Positions 52,656-61,129 of a stretch of 64,000 nt of DNA are shown here, piece after piece (position 1 is the stretch's first letter; the number at the start of each line of letters is the position of its first letter). The notes under the pieces were generated by a model. It saw only the letters and a program-made list of their open reading frames with translations. It searched no databases and was not told the DNA's origin. A program made the translations under genes and the position numbers. This DNA comes from Mucilaginibacter pedocola (GTDB taxonomy: Bacteria; Bacteroidota; Bacteroidia; Sphingobacteriales; Sphingobacteriaceae): contig NZ_MBTF01000039.1 of NCBI RefSeq assembly GCF_002013915.1, positions 62,001-126,000 on the forward strand, given 5' to 3'.

Positions 52656-53612
52656 TTAATCCTCCAGTACTACGCCCATGTTGCAAAACTTATCGATGCG
52701 CTCGGCAACCAGTTCATCAATATTGCGTTCGCCTAAAGCTTTCAGGTCTTTCAGCAGTTGTTTTTTCAGGGTGGCTGCCATAGCAACAGGGTCCTGGTGA
52801 GCGCCGCCAAGCGGTTCTTTTATCACACCGTCAATCAGTTTGTTCTTCAACATTTCGGTAGAGGTAAGCTTCAGCATTTCTGCTGCGCGCTCTTTTTGCT
52901 CCCAGGTTTTGAAAAGGATGGTAGAGCAGTTCTCGGGCGAAATAACCGAGTACCAGCTATTATCAAGCATCATTACCTTATCGCCAATGCCAATACCCAA
53001 CGCACCGCCCGATGCACCTTCGCCAATGATGACGCAGATAACCGGTACTTTTAATACTGCCATCTCTAACAGGTTGCGGGCAATAGCCTCGCCCTGTCCA
53101 CGCTCTTCGGCTTCCAGGCCGGGGAATGCTCCCGGGGTGTCTATCAGGGTTACGATGGGTTTGCCAAACTTCTCGGCCATTTTCATTAGCCTTAAAGCTT
53201 TGCGGTAGCCCTCGGGGTTAGCCATACCAAAGTTGCGGTACTGGCGCTCTTTGGTATTGCGGCCTTTTTGGTGGCCAATGAACATTACCGTTTGCCCGTT
53301 CAAAGTACCAAAGCCGCCTATAATTGCTTTATCATCGCCTACGGTACGATCGCCGTGCATTTCGATAAAATCGTCGCACATCAGCTCCAGGTACTGTAAA
53401 GTATATGGGCGCTCGGGGTGGCGCGATATCTGCACCTTTTGCCAGCCGGTAAGGTTGCTGTATATTTCTTTTTTGGTGGCCTCCATTTTTGCTTCCAGTT
53501 CGGCAATGGTAGCGCTCATGTCCAGGTTGTTTTTTTCTTCAACCTGCTGCACTTTTTCTATCTGCCCCTGAAGCTCGGCCAGTGGTTTTTCAAAATCAAA
53601 TGAAATCTTCAT
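52656..53612 (-). CDS. accA: Acetyl-CoA carboxylase carboxyltransferase subunit alpha
   Basis: AccA with AccD forms the carboxyltransferase that makes malonyl-CoA. The 318-residue protein has the N-terminal FDFEKPLAELQGQIEKVQ coiled coil, HPERPYTLQYLELMCDDFIEMHGDRTVGDD, FIGHQKGRNTKERQYRNFGM, PEGYRKALRLMKMAEKFGKPIVTLIDTPGAFPGLEAEERGQGEAIARNL, and VICVIIGEGASGGALGIG. All canonical crotonase-fold motifs are intact. accD is not in the window. Confidence 0.97.
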   Translation of the reverse strand: MKISFDFEKPLAELQGQIEKVQQVEEKNNLDMSATIAELEAKMEATKKEIYSNLTGWQKVQISRHPERPYTLQYLELMCDDFIEMHGDRTVGDDKAIIGGFGTLNGQTVMFIGHQKGRNTKERQYRNFGMANPEGYRKALRLMKMAEKFGKPIVTLIDTPGAFPGLEAEERGQGEAIARNLLEMAVLKVPVICVIIGEGASGGALGIGIGDKVMMLDNSWYSVISPENCSTILFKTWEQKERAAEMLKLTSTEMLKNKLIDGVIKEPLGGAHQDPVAMAATLKKQLLKDLKALGERNIDELVAERIDKFCNMGVVLED

Positions 53613-53661
53613 ACAAATTATTGAGCCGCTAAATTAAAAAAATCAAACGGCATATTGTTAA

Positions 53662-54159
53662 TTATTCGTTTTTGAAGGCCTTAAGCTTGCTAATTTGTGA
53701 AGGTGCAAGCTGCTTGTAGGTGTTATAGGCGGCCATTAAAATGGCGTTCCTGAGCTCTCCGTAGTATAAACCGCTTCGGTTACCGAAAAACAATATGTCT
53801 CCCTCCGTCAGTTTTTTCGACTGAAAAAGTTCGTCCAGCTTGGCTTCGTTCTTTACTATAAAGCCTCCCATCTCTACCTTTTTCCGCTGTAATTCGGTAT
53901 TTATTTTGGTAAGGGCTGCAGTTTGCGTGGGGCTCAGGTCCAATTCCTTTTTGTATTTAAGCGCCTTTTGTGCCGATGGGTAACCATTCAAATCGGCAAC
54001 CAGGCTCATGTGGTATTGGTCGCGCCCTTTAAGCAAAGCATCGTATTCCGCGTTGCTGATAGTTTTTACAGGCGATGGTTTCAGCAGGCTATCGGGCGTT
54101 TGCGCAAAGGCTGTAACGCCGAAGAAAACAAAAAGGATGGGCAGGTATAGTTTGTGCAT
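53662..54159 (-). CDS. Secreted Spy/LTxxQ-like protein
   Basis: 165 residues with a signal peptide (MHKLYLPILFVFFGVTAFAQ). The mature part is helical and contains an LTxxQ-like segment (LDLSPTQTAALTKINTELQRKKVEM), as in Spy/CpxP-like periplasmic proteins that bind unfolded proteins. The later part (LTEGDILFFGNRSGLYYGELRNAILMAAYNTYKQLAPSQISKL) has a second LxPxQ-type motif. The proposed role is a periplasmic stress chaperone; similarity is in pattern only. Confidence 0.55.
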   Translation of the reverse strand: MHKLYLPILFVFFGVTAFAQTPDSLLKPSPVKTISNAEYDALLKGRDQYHMSLVADLNGYPSAQKALKYKKELDLSPTQTAALTKINTELQRKKVEMGGFIVKNEAKLDELFQSKKLTEGDILFFGNRSGLYYGELRNAILMAAYNTYKQLAPSQISKLKAFKNE

Positions 54160-54192
54160 AGCTGTAATTTAACACGGGGGAGTTAATATTGT

Positions 54193-54618
54193 TCAGATGG
54201 CTTTTGCCGTAATATCCAACTCTTCAGGCTCCCATCCATTGTTTTGAAACAGTTTATAGCCTGCAAATGCTCCGGTAATGAGTCCTGCAACCGAACCCAT
54301 CGCATCAGCAAATATTACCGCAGGTGCCGGTTTGGAGTGTCCTTCCGGAAATACCCCATAAACAATAATAATTATTCCGAGAATGATAACCATGTTTAAA
54401 ATGCAGGAAGCTGCGGCAGCATATTTTTTTGGCGCGGGAATAATTATACAACTCAGTAATACCACTGCGAAGAATATCAAAAAATCCTTACCCGCTAATA
54501 AAGCGATAAACGTAAAGTTCCCCGACACACTACGCTCCAACCCCGAAAACATCGTATCCAGCCCGAACGCAACTATATAGGGTGCAACAATTCCTAATAT
54601 CCACATTATTATTTTCAT
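54193..54618 (-). CDS. Hypothetical four-helix membrane protein
   Basis: 141 residues with hydrophobic segments at about 2-23, 37-62, 66-90 and 100-125 (IIMWILGIVAPYIVAFGL, FLIFFAVVLLSCIII, ILNMVIILGIIIIVYG, GSVAGLITGAFAGYK). No known domain is apparent. It is encoded 33 nt upstream of the Spy-like gene on the same strand, so the two may be co-transcribed. Confidence 0.7.
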   Translation of the reverse strand: MKIIMWILGIVAPYIVAFGLDTMFSGLERSVSGNFTFIALLAGKDFLIFFAVVLLSCIIIPAPKKYAAAASCILNMVIILGIIIIVYGVFPEGHSKPAPAVIFADAMGSVAGLITGAFAGYKLFQNNGWEPEELDITAKAI

Positions 54619-54687
54619 GTTTACCTCTTAGATTATAATGTCTTGCGGGAATTGCATTTACGTAATACATTACGGTAATACTTCAGT

Positions 54688-54750
54688 TTCGAAGATTTCT
54701 CTCTCGCCCCCGGCTCATTTCCTCCCCGCTGCTCGATCGAAATGACATAG
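54688..54750. repeat. Dispersed ATGACAT-ended repeat, partial copy 3
   Basis: TTCGAAGATTTCTCTCTCGC and GCTGCTCGATCGAAATGACAT match the right part of copies 1 and 2. The left end is missing. It lies between the GH43-like gene and the hypothetical membrane protein. Confidence 0.75.
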
Positions 54751-54770
54751 GGTTATGTAAGGCATACTTC

Positions 54771-56525
54771 TTACTCCACCTTTATCACCTTCGTCCTTTT
54801 ACTCACCCCGTTCTCGTTAAAGGCCTCTATCTGGAAATAGTACGGCACGCCTTTTTCCATCCCATTAAAGTAGTATTCGTTTACATTGTAAACCATAATG
54901 TTGTTGTACAGCTTGTCCGGCGCTACGCCCATGTAAATGGTGTAGCCAACGGCACCGTCGGTTTGTCGCCAGCGGAGCCATGAGTTGCGGTTTTCTTCTT
55001 TACCGCGCAATACAATGAGGTTGCGCACAGTATCGGGCGCAGCACCCGCACCTTTACCAAATACGCGGAAACCCGATAAAGCGAACTTGCCCGTTGGCAT
55101 GCGGTAATTGGTTATTTTGAGGTAACGCGCTTTGGCAGGAGTTTTCAATTCCACATAATCGTGCGGTACATCGGTTTTATTTTGGCGTTTGTCTACCAGT
55201 GGTTTCCAGGTTTTGCCATCTACCGACGAGGTGATGAGGTATTGGTGATATACGCCTTTCGATTTCCCCATAAAAGTGGCATCCTGATCGGCATAGTTAA
55301 GTTGAATGGCACGTACGGTGCTTACCTCGCCCAGATCGGTTTGCATCCACTCGCCTTTGTTGCCGGTTTTGGCGCTCCAGTAGGTTTTTATATCCTCATC
55401 AACCGCTAAATTAGGCACATAAGCACCAAGGGTTGATGATACCTGCACGGGCTTATTATAATTCAGCAGCATCCAACCCGTGAAATTACTTTTCAGGTGG
55501 TCTTCCTTGCCCGATGATAAATAGTGCGGGTAATCACCATAGGCCGTGTTGGTGTACAGGATACCGTCATTATCAAAACCCGCCGGCCAAAAGCCGATAC
55601 GGCGCTCGAAGTTATTCTTCACATCCACCACCATCGTGCTGATGTGCCAGTAATTGCCATACTTATCGGCCCAGGTAGCACCATGCCCCGCACCTTTGGC
55701 AAAGCCGCCCGGTTTATAACTGAAGGGGTTATGGCTTTGGTATTTGAAGGGGCCGAGCGGTTTATCGCCCACGTAAACGCCATCGCCATAGCCTTTGCCC
55801 TCGGTGCCCGGTGCGCCGTATTGCAGGTAGTATTTGCCGTTATGCTTGTTCATCCAGCTACCTTCCATAAATCCCGTCAGGAAAACGTTGTCGTTGTTCT
55901 CGCCAAAGCGTTCCCAGCCGTGCTGTTCCCAGTTCAGCTTTATCATCTCCTTTTTAGGACCAATAGGTTCGAAGGTTTTACGGTCTATCTCCTGCCCGTA
56001 TAGCGGCAGAGTGTTGCTGCTGCCATGGTAAATGTACACGCGCCCATCGTCATCGGCGAACATGCCGGGGTCCCAGGCTCCTACTTTAAAGTAATCTTTG
56101 GCGGCCTTCCAGGTATCGTGGGTAGGGTCGGTACTCATCCACAGGGTAAAATCTTTATTGTAGGTAGAGCCGATGACCAGCAGGGTATCGCCCAAAACCA
56201 ACGTAGCCGGTGCGCAAAGTTCATCGCCGGCTACCTGGTTGTAGGGGCGGACGAATTTGCGGGGAACGAAGGTCCAGTGCAGCATATCCGGGGCCCACCA
56301 ATAGCCGAACTGGTTGGTGCTGAAGAGGTAGTAATTACCTTTAAAAAAGGTCATGGTAGGATCGGCAGTAGCGCGGTGCTTGCCCCAGGCCGCAAAATTT
56401 TCGAAAGGCGTGTAGCCATAATCGAGGTTGAGCGGGTTGCAATACGTGAGGCGTTTGGTTTGAGCCGACGAACTGATCGCTATAAAAAATAGAGATGCTA
56501 ACAGGAAACATTTTAAGAGTTTCAT
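54771..56525 (-). CDS. Secreted GH43-like glycosidase with F5/8 type C and Fn3 domains
   Basis: 584 residues from ATG 56525, where a signal peptide (MKLLKCFLLASLFFIAISSSAQ) begins. The five-blade propeller has the catalytic base in ATADPTMTFF, the pKa-tuning Asp in WDPGMFADDDG and the acid Glu in GFMEGSWM. After about residue 360 follows a galactose-binding-like module (VSSTLGAYVPNLAVDEDIKTYWSAK) and a C-terminal fibronectin III-like module (VGYTIYMGVAPDKLYNN). It probably cleaves side chains of plant or microbial glycans; it lies next to GH30 and ThuA-like genes on the same strand. Confidence 0.88.
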   Translation of the reverse strand: MKLLKCFLLASLFFIAISSSAQTKRLTYCNPLNLDYGYTPFENFAAWGKHRATADPTMTFFKGNYYLFSTNQFGYWWAPDMLHWTFVPRKFVRPYNQVAGDELCAPATLVLGDTLLVIGSTYNKDFTLWMSTDPTHDTWKAAKDYFKVGAWDPGMFADDDGRVYIYHGSSNTLPLYGQEIDRKTFEPIGPKKEMIKLNWEQHGWERFGENNDNVFLTGFMEGSWMNKHNGKYYLQYGAPGTEGKGYGDGVYVGDKPLGPFKYQSHNPFSYKPGGFAKGAGHGATWADKYGNYWHISTMVVDVKNNFERRIGFWPAGFDNDGILYTNTAYGDYPHYLSSGKEDHLKSNFTGWMLLNYNKPVQVSSTLGAYVPNLAVDEDIKTYWSAKTGNKGEWMQTDLGEVSTVRAIQLNYADQDATFMGKSKGVYHQYLITSSVDGKTWKPLVDKRQNKTDVPHDYVELKTPAKARYLKITNYRMPTGKFALSGFRVFGKGAGAAPDTVRNLIVLRGKEENRNSWLRWRQTDGAVGYTIYMGVAPDKLYNNIMVYNVNEYYFNGMEKGVPYYFQIEAFNENGVSKRTKVIKVE

Positions 56526-56584
56526 GGGTGGAGGATTGGTTAATAGCAAATATAGAATACTTTGGCGAAGGTTAGCGGCGATTC

Positions 56585-56745
56585 AACCGCAGAGGGCGCG
56601 GAGGTTACGCGGAGATACACAGAGCTTTGTAAATTGGCTAAAGAGATAATAGTGTTTTTTTGCTTGTTAGCGACTTTGCGTAATTAAGTTATCGCAGGAC
56701 AGGCCCTCCGCGAACCTCCGTGTAGCCTCTGTGAACTCCGTGGTT
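56585..56745. repeat. Word-type inverted repeat between the GH43-like and GH30 genes
   Basis: The left half is a series of words AACCGCAGAGG, GCGCGGAGG, TTACGCGGAG and ATACACAGAG; the right half is CCTCCGCG, AACCTCCGTG, TAGCCTCTGTG and AACTCCGTGG. Units are 9-11 nt, all variants of nnCGCGGAGG. It is the clearest example of word structure in the window. Confidence 0.82.
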
Positions 56746-56774
56746 AAATAGCCACACAACCATCACCTCCAAAA

Positions 56775-56806
56775 TAAAAAAAGGGCACCGAAATTATCCG
56801 GGCCCT
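56775..56806 (-). terminator. Terminator of the GH30 gene
   Basis: AGGGC and CCG pair with CGG and GCCCT over 8 bp with one bulge (56782-56806); on the minus strand it is followed by TTTTTTTATTTT. It begins about 40 nt past the GH30 stop. Confidence 0.8.
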
Positions 56807-56844
56807 AATTTGAGAGAGATTTAGTTGATTAGTATATTAAAAAA

Positions 56845-58305
56845 TTATTGCACGATGAGCGTAGCTATTGAATGCGGTTCGGCGGTGGTTTTGGCGGCTT
56901 TGCCTTTTATCCACAGGCTGTAATCTATCTTTTCGTCGGTGCGGTTCATCACCACTACGGCCAGTTTACCGTCGGGGTTAATGTAGGCGGTCGAAAGCAG
57001 TTTATCCCGGCTGGCAGCGCTGGCTATACGTTTTGCACCAGGGTGGATGAACTTGGAGAAATGCCCCATGTAGTAGTACGAATTGGTATAGATCAGTTCG
57101 CCAGTGCGGGTATCGGCATGTACCGGTGCGAAGCAGAAGTTACCCACGTGGTTAGGACCGCCTTTTTCGTCGAGCAGGATGTTCCAGTCGGTCCAGCCAA
57201 CGGTGCCGGCGTTAAAATCGTTCATCATAGATAGGCCGTAGCGCTCGCCCAGTGCCCAATCGCCAAGGCGGTTAAAATCGAATTTCTCTACACAGCCTTC
57301 GGTAAAGATCAAATTCTTATCGGGGAAGGTCGCATGCGTTAAGCGGGTATTCTCAAAATTTTGGCCGGCGCCAGTCCAAGTCTCGTACCAGTGGAAACCA
57401 ATGCCCCAAATGTATTTGGCGGCGGCGGGATCTTCTAAAATAGTGCTGGCGCGTTGGTAAAGTAGGTCGCGGTTATGGTCCCAAACAATGAGTTTTTTTG
57501 CGGACATACCGCCTTTAGCCAAAGTTGGCCCGAGGTAGTTCTTTACAAAATCGCGCTCTTCTTCGGCGGTGTATTTACAGCTCTCCCAGGTTTGGGTAGC
57601 CATAGGCTCGTTCTGTACCGATAGGCCCCACACCGGGATGCCTTCCTTTTCGTAAGCTTTGATAAACTTCACGTAGAAATTGGCCCAACTTTGTGCGTAT
57701 TCGTTTTTGAGTTTGCCACCATGCAGCACATCGTTATTATCTTTCATGAAAGCCGGGGGGCTCCAGGGCGAAACGAACATGGTTAGCTTGCCGCCTGCAG
57801 CTTTTGTAGCTTCTTTAATAAAGGGGATGCGGTATTTTCTATCGTGGCCTATATCGAAGGTATGCAAGTCCTTACTGTTATCGCTTACATAGCTGTAGCT
57901 ACCGCTGCTGAAATCGCAGCTTTGGATATTGGTACGGGCCAGTGTGTAGCCTATGCCTATATTCTTATCATAATAAGCGGCTAAAAATTCTTTCTGTTTA
58001 TCTTTCGGGAGTTTATAAAAGGTTTCGGCAACGGCATCTGTAAGCGCGCCGCCAATGCCCAGCATGGTTTGGAAAGTTTTGGTGGGGTCTACAAATACCA
58101 GCGTTTCGGTTTCGGGTGGCTGCGGGTTATCTGTAAAGGTTAAAGTACCCGCGGGTGCAAGGCGTTTGTCCGAGCCTTTTTCGGTAACATATACCTTCAC
58201 CGTTTTATTGGCGGCCGAATAAAGCATTTTGGGCTTTGCCGATTGCGCCAAAACGCCGGCCGAAAAGCACACGCATCCCGCTAAAAAGAGTACTTGTTTC
58301 ATCAT
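56845..58305 (-). CDS. Secreted GH30 family glycosidase (glucosylceramidase-like)
   Basis: 486 residues with a signal peptide (MMKQVLFLAGCVCFSAGVLAQ). The (beta/alpha)8 barrel has the acid/base Glu233 in QNEP (231-234) and the nucleophile Glu336 in IFTEGCVE, and the C-terminal beta-sandwich (LAVVVMNRTDEKIDYSLWIKG). FQTMLGIGGALTDAVAE, YTLARTNIQSCDFSSGSYSY and MFVSPWSPPAFMKDN are diagnostic of GH30 subfamilies 1-3. Activity is probably beta-glucosidase/glucosylceramidase or beta-1,6-glucanase. A promoter and an inverted repeat lie upstream. Confidence 0.93.
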   Translation of the reverse strand: MMKQVLFLAGCVCFSAGVLAQSAKPKMLYSAANKTVKVYVTEKGSDKRLAPAGTLTFTDNPQPPETETLVFVDPTKTFQTMLGIGGALTDAVAETFYKLPKDKQKEFLAAYYDKNIGIGYTLARTNIQSCDFSSGSYSYVSDNSKDLHTFDIGHDRKYRIPFIKEATKAAGGKLTMFVSPWSPPAFMKDNNDVLHGGKLKNEYAQSWANFYVKFIKAYEKEGIPVWGLSVQNEPMATQTWESCKYTAEEERDFVKNYLGPTLAKGGMSAKKLIVWDHNRDLLYQRASTILEDPAAAKYIWGIGFHWYETWTGAGQNFENTRLTHATFPDKNLIFTEGCVEKFDFNRLGDWALGERYGLSMMNDFNAGTVGWTDWNILLDEKGGPNHVGNFCFAPVHADTRTGELIYTNSYYYMGHFSKFIHPGAKRIASAASRDKLLSTAYINPDGKLAVVVMNRTDEKIDYSLWIKGKAAKTTAEPHSIATLIVQ

Positions 58306-58345
58306 TAGGGTTTATAATTGGTTAGCACCGTTGTCAACGGAAAAC

Positions 58346-58377
58346 CAAATCTATCAAACTTTGTTGAATTAAAACAA
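58346..58377 (-). promoter_or_regulatory. Promoter of the GH30 gene
   Basis: The minus strand has TAGATTTG at 58346-58353, matching TAnnTTTG, and TTG at 58375-58377 with 21 nt between. Transcription would begin near 58338, giving a leader of about 33 nt. Confidence 0.55.
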
Positions 58378-58394
58378 GATAAAATTTCATAAAA

Positions 58395-58475
58395 TACTGA
58401 TAATTAGTTTATTGCATAAATTTTGATACGCTTTAACAACAAGCATACTTTATTACAAAACACTAATTATCAGTA
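58395..58475. promoter_or_regulatory. 14-bp inverted repeat upstream of the GH30 promoter
   Basis: TACTGATAATTAGT (58395-58408) and ACTAATTATCAGTA (58462-58475) are perfect reverse complements with 53 nt between. They lie directly upstream of the -33 element, a position suited to an activator or repressor. No regulator gene is nearby. Confidence 0.5.
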
Positions 58476-58529
58476 AGTTTTATAAGGCGGCATCAAATGG
58501 TATAATTCGCCTTAATCGCAAGCTTATTT

Positions 58530-59378
58530 TTATTTATTGGCGAGCTTTTTTCCGGTACCCAACCACTCCAAAGCATCCAATATAAGTTTATCTTCGGTAG
58601 GGTTGCCCAGCGTGTGCGACAAGTCGCGGTTAGTTTTGCCTTCGTAGTCGATATCGTTATGCCCCATGTTGAGGTATATCATTTTGTAATTTTTGTTAGT
58701 CCATACTACGGGGTAGTAGCCGCTGTGCCATATCTCATGCGATTTGGGGCCGGTGCCAAGGGGGAAACTTGTGGAATCGATAGAGGCCAGTATCTTGATA
58801 TCCGGGTTTTGGCGCAGGTCTTTCTCCCAGCGGTACCATTCATTTGGCGATGCCTTGAAAGTTTCGGGAAGGTTTTTGGTAGCCGGGTGCGAGCGGTCTT
58901 CCACCCGCAATATGGCCGATGTTGGCCGCCAGGTATTGCTGCCATACTGGCCCGAGCCTAAAAACTCGTTGTGGTACCAATCCCAATCGGCATTAAAATC
59001 CGAGGGTGTAAGCGCAAATGCTGAAAAATGGAAACCCATCCATCCGCCGCCGTTCTTCATATATTTCTCGAATGCGGCACGCTGCTCCGGCGCTTCGGGG
59101 CGGGTATCTAAAAACAGAACTACTTTGTATTTGGCCAGGTAGGCCTCGTTCAGGTTGCTCCAGTTGCTGGTAGAATCGTAGGCAAAGCCATATTTGGCAG
59201 CCATTTGCGGAAACCATTTATTGGATTCGTGCACAAAGCTGATGTGTGCCTGATCGTTTTTGGCGGTGTAAAAAGCGATAACGCGGAATCGTGGTTTCTT
59301 TTGAGCTTGCGTTTGGATGGTTATGCAAAGGCATAGCAATGCGAGGGCGAAGGTTTTGATGTATTTTAGAGAGATCAT
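58530..59378 (-). CDS. Secreted ThuA-like domain protein
   Basis: 282 residues with a signal peptide (MISLKYIKTFALALLCLCITIQTQAQ). The body is the ThuA/class I glutamine amidotransferase-like fold: RVIAFYTAKNDQAHISFVHESNKWFPQMA, KVVLFLDTRPEAPEQRAAFEKYMKNGGGWMGFHFSAF, then SHPATKNLPETF, EIWHSGYYPVVWTNKNYKMIYLNMGHNDIDYEG. The family is named after trehalose utilisation; members in Bacteroidota often sit beside glycosidases. Function is probably in sugar processing but is not established. It is 225 nt upstream of the GH30 start. Confidence 0.85.
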   Translation of the reverse strand: MISLKYIKTFALALLCLCITIQTQAQKKPRFRVIAFYTAKNDQAHISFVHESNKWFPQMAAKYGFAYDSTSNWSNLNEAYLAKYKVVLFLDTRPEAPEQRAAFEKYMKNGGGWMGFHFSAFALTPSDFNADWDWYHNEFLGSGQYGSNTWRPTSAILRVEDRSHPATKNLPETFKASPNEWYRWEKDLRQNPDIKILASIDSTSFPLGTGPKSHEIWHSGYYPVVWTNKNYKMIYLNMGHNDIDYEGKTNRDLSHTLGNPTEDKLILDALEWLGTGKKLANK

Positions 59379-59410
59379 TGGTAGTGGCTTTAGGATAATT
59401 GAACATCACA

Positions 59411-59595
59411 ATTACCCCGTTAGGGGTTACCTGTTTGTAGAAATTAGCCCCACAATATTTGTGCGCCGTAGGTGCAACCCCAGTTTTGCATGGCTCGGCA
59501 AGTTGGTAAAGGGTAACCCCTAACGGGGCACAAAATATGGCTTGTTTAATTGCTACAAACAGGTAGTCCCTAACGGGACATAGAAATTTTAGACG
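59411..59595. repeat. Inverted repeat with CCGTTAGGGG and CTGTTTGTAG arms
   Basis: The left arm ACCCCGTTAGGGGTTACC plus TGTTTGTAG (59414-59440) is mirrored by GGGTAACCCCTAACGGGG (59511-59528) and by CTACAAACAGGTAGTCCC plus TAACGGGAC (59553-59579). The pattern suggests nested copies of one element. It lies upstream of the ThuA-like gene. Confidence 0.82.
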
Positions 59596-59610
59596 CGGAA
59601 AGGCCTATGC

Positions 59611-59715
59611 GGTTCCCCTCTTTAGAGGGGTGGAGGGGTGTGTTTACCGGTAATGCATAGCTTAACACCGCCCTCCTCTCACTCTTCCCTTTTGCGCCCC
59701 CTCTCAAGAGGGGAA
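59611..59715. repeat. Long inverted repeat, GAGGGGTG family, second copy
   Basis: GGTTCCCCTCTTTAGAGGGG plus TGGAGGGGTGTGTTTA and AACACCGCCCTCCTC plus CCCCCTCTCAAGAGGGGAAC mirror each other; the centre has AATGCATAGCTTAACACC. It is homologous to 31040-31157 with the same orientation. Confidence 0.85.
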
Positions 59716-59726
59716 CAAAAACGTCT

Positions 59727-60194
59727 TTATTTCTTTACCTTAATATAGGTCTCCACTATTTCGTGGTCTATTTTCAGGCTATCTATCTTCTCAATGCCTT
59801 TTTGTATAAGCGTGTCGCCTTTAAAGCTGGCTTTGAAGTTGAACGAATGCCCCTCCCACTCGCGGTAGTTGCAGTACTGCAGGTTCTCGGTATAATCATC
59901 GCCGGTTAGGGTGTAGGTACCAGCCCCTGAATCGAAAGTTGGTTTACCACCCTTTTTCAAGTCGTGTTTAAAAAAGGCAAAGTGGTCGCCGTTGATCACT
60001 TTGATCATTTCGTCTTCCTGGCCCTTTACCGGGTAGGTAACTACGGTATCGCCTTTGGTAATTTGCAGTGCCGATAGTAGTTTCCAGGTGCCCTGTATAG
60101 GCGTTACCGGTACATCAGGCACCGTTTGCTGTGCTGCAGGTTGCGCGCAGGCCGCCAGGGCCAGTACGGGGATAAGTAAGAATTTTGTTTTCAT
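59727..60194 (-). CDS. Lipocalin-like lipoprotein
   Basis: 155 residues with a lipoprotein signal (MKTKFLLIPVLALAAC, Cys16). The body begins with the lipocalin-like motif GTWKLLSALQITKGD and continues with alternating strands (HFAFFKHDLKKGG, AGTYTLTGDDYTENLQY, GHSFNFKASFKGDTLIQKG). Similar small proteins in Bacteroidota are annotated as lipocalin-like; the ligand is unknown. Confidence 0.75.
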   Translation of the reverse strand: MKTKFLLIPVLALAACAQPAAQQTVPDVPVTPIQGTWKLLSALQITKGDTVVTYPVKGQEDEMIKVINGDHFAFFKHDLKKGGKPTFDSGAGTYTLTGDDYTENLQYCNYREWEGHSFNFKASFKGDTLIQKGIEKIDSLKIDHEIVETYIKVKK

Positions 60195-60227
60195 GTTTGT
60201 GAGATTGAGATATGTTAGTTGATAGTA

Positions 60228-60734
60228 TTATTTAATTTTTTTCCAGTCGATAATATCGTAGTCGGCAGCGTAATCAGCAACGCGCTCTATATCCAATAAT
60301 CGTGGTTCGTTTGTAAATCCGTTCTTTTTAAGGTAAGCTACGTATTCTCTATGTGTTAAAAACTCCTCCTCAATCTTTTTCGAAGGAATTACCACGGTCC
60401 AAACTTCCCTATCGGGTTCGCGATGCTGGTAATAGGTTTTTATACTGCGCAGGATAATGGCATTATTTACAACGTTTACTTGTTTAATGCTATCAACCGA
60501 ACCAACTCCGTCAACTTCCAAATTCATGCTCCAATTTTTAAAGCCATTTAATTGGATAGCCTTATAAGGTTTTATCAACGGGATCTCGAAGTCATCCCAA
60601 TCTCCCCTGTTCAAATAAAATTTGTCAATTCCTTTGGGATGCGTTGTTCTGTCTGCAAAATGGCAGGTCACCAAAAAAAACACAATGAGGAAAGAAATGC
60701 CCCGAAACCACCCTTTGCTAAATATGCTCCTCAT
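60228..60734 (-). CDS. Hypothetical protein, possibly exported
   Basis: 168 residues with an N-terminal hydrophobic stretch (GISFLIVFFLVTCHFAD) containing a poor lipobox (LVTC). The rest is a mixture of beta strands and charged helices with no recognised domain. It starts 11 nt after the stop of the DUF3037 gene on the same strand, so it may be part of the HipA-like/DUF3037 operon. Confidence 0.65.
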   Translation of the reverse strand: MRSIFSKGWFRGISFLIVFFLVTCHFADRTTHPKGIDKFYLNRGDWDDFEIPLIKPYKAIQLNGFKNWSMNLEVDGVGSVDSIKQVNVVNNAIILRSIKTYYQHREPDREVWTVVIPSKKIEEEFLTHREYVAYLKKNGFTNEPRLLDIERVADYAADYDIIDWKKIK

Positions 60735-60745
60735 GGCTAAAATAT

Positions 60746-61129
60746 TTACGCCACCAATTGCTTAAACAATCGTTCCAGTGTTTCATCGCCGTCCATACAA
60801 AAACCGGGATGCACCTTTGATGTTTGCACCACTGTGCTACGTGTAGCGGTTAACCACCTGAAACGAGATGGTGCATCCAGCAAACCTATCGGTCCGGCAT
60901 CATTCCCGCCATTGGCAATACGCTGAAACGAGCGCAGGTTCTCCTCTACCACTTCCAGGTCGATATCCTTAAAAAAAGCCAGCAGGCGTTCTTTATCCAG
61001 CGTGTACACCATCTTTAGGTACTTCTGTTTGCTGCAATACAATATCACGCCCACGTTCATAAATTCCTCGCGTTCTACCCTGGGCACCACGCGGATAACG
61101 GCATACTCAAATAAGTTGCGACCTTGCAT
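60746..61129 (-). CDS. DUF3037 family protein
   Basis: 127 residues from ATG 61129 (an upstream in-frame start at 61147 is less likely): MQGRNLFEYAVIRVVPRVEREEFMNVGVILYCSKQKYL, LDKERLLAFF, and PIGLLDAPSRFRWLTATRSTVVQTSKVHPGF. These are the signature parts of DUF3037. It overlaps the upstream HipA-like gene by about 23 nt. HipA_2 plus DUF3037 pairs recur in bacteria; function is unknown, and a toxin/antitoxin-type or modification partner role is inferred from the pairing. Confidence 0.88.
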   Translation of the reverse strand: MQGRNLFEYAVIRVVPRVEREEFMNVGVILYCSKQKYLKMVYTLDKERLLAFFKDIDLEVVEENLRSFQRIANGGNDAGPIGLLDAPSRFRWLTATRSTVVQTSKVHPGFCMDGDETLERLFKQLVA

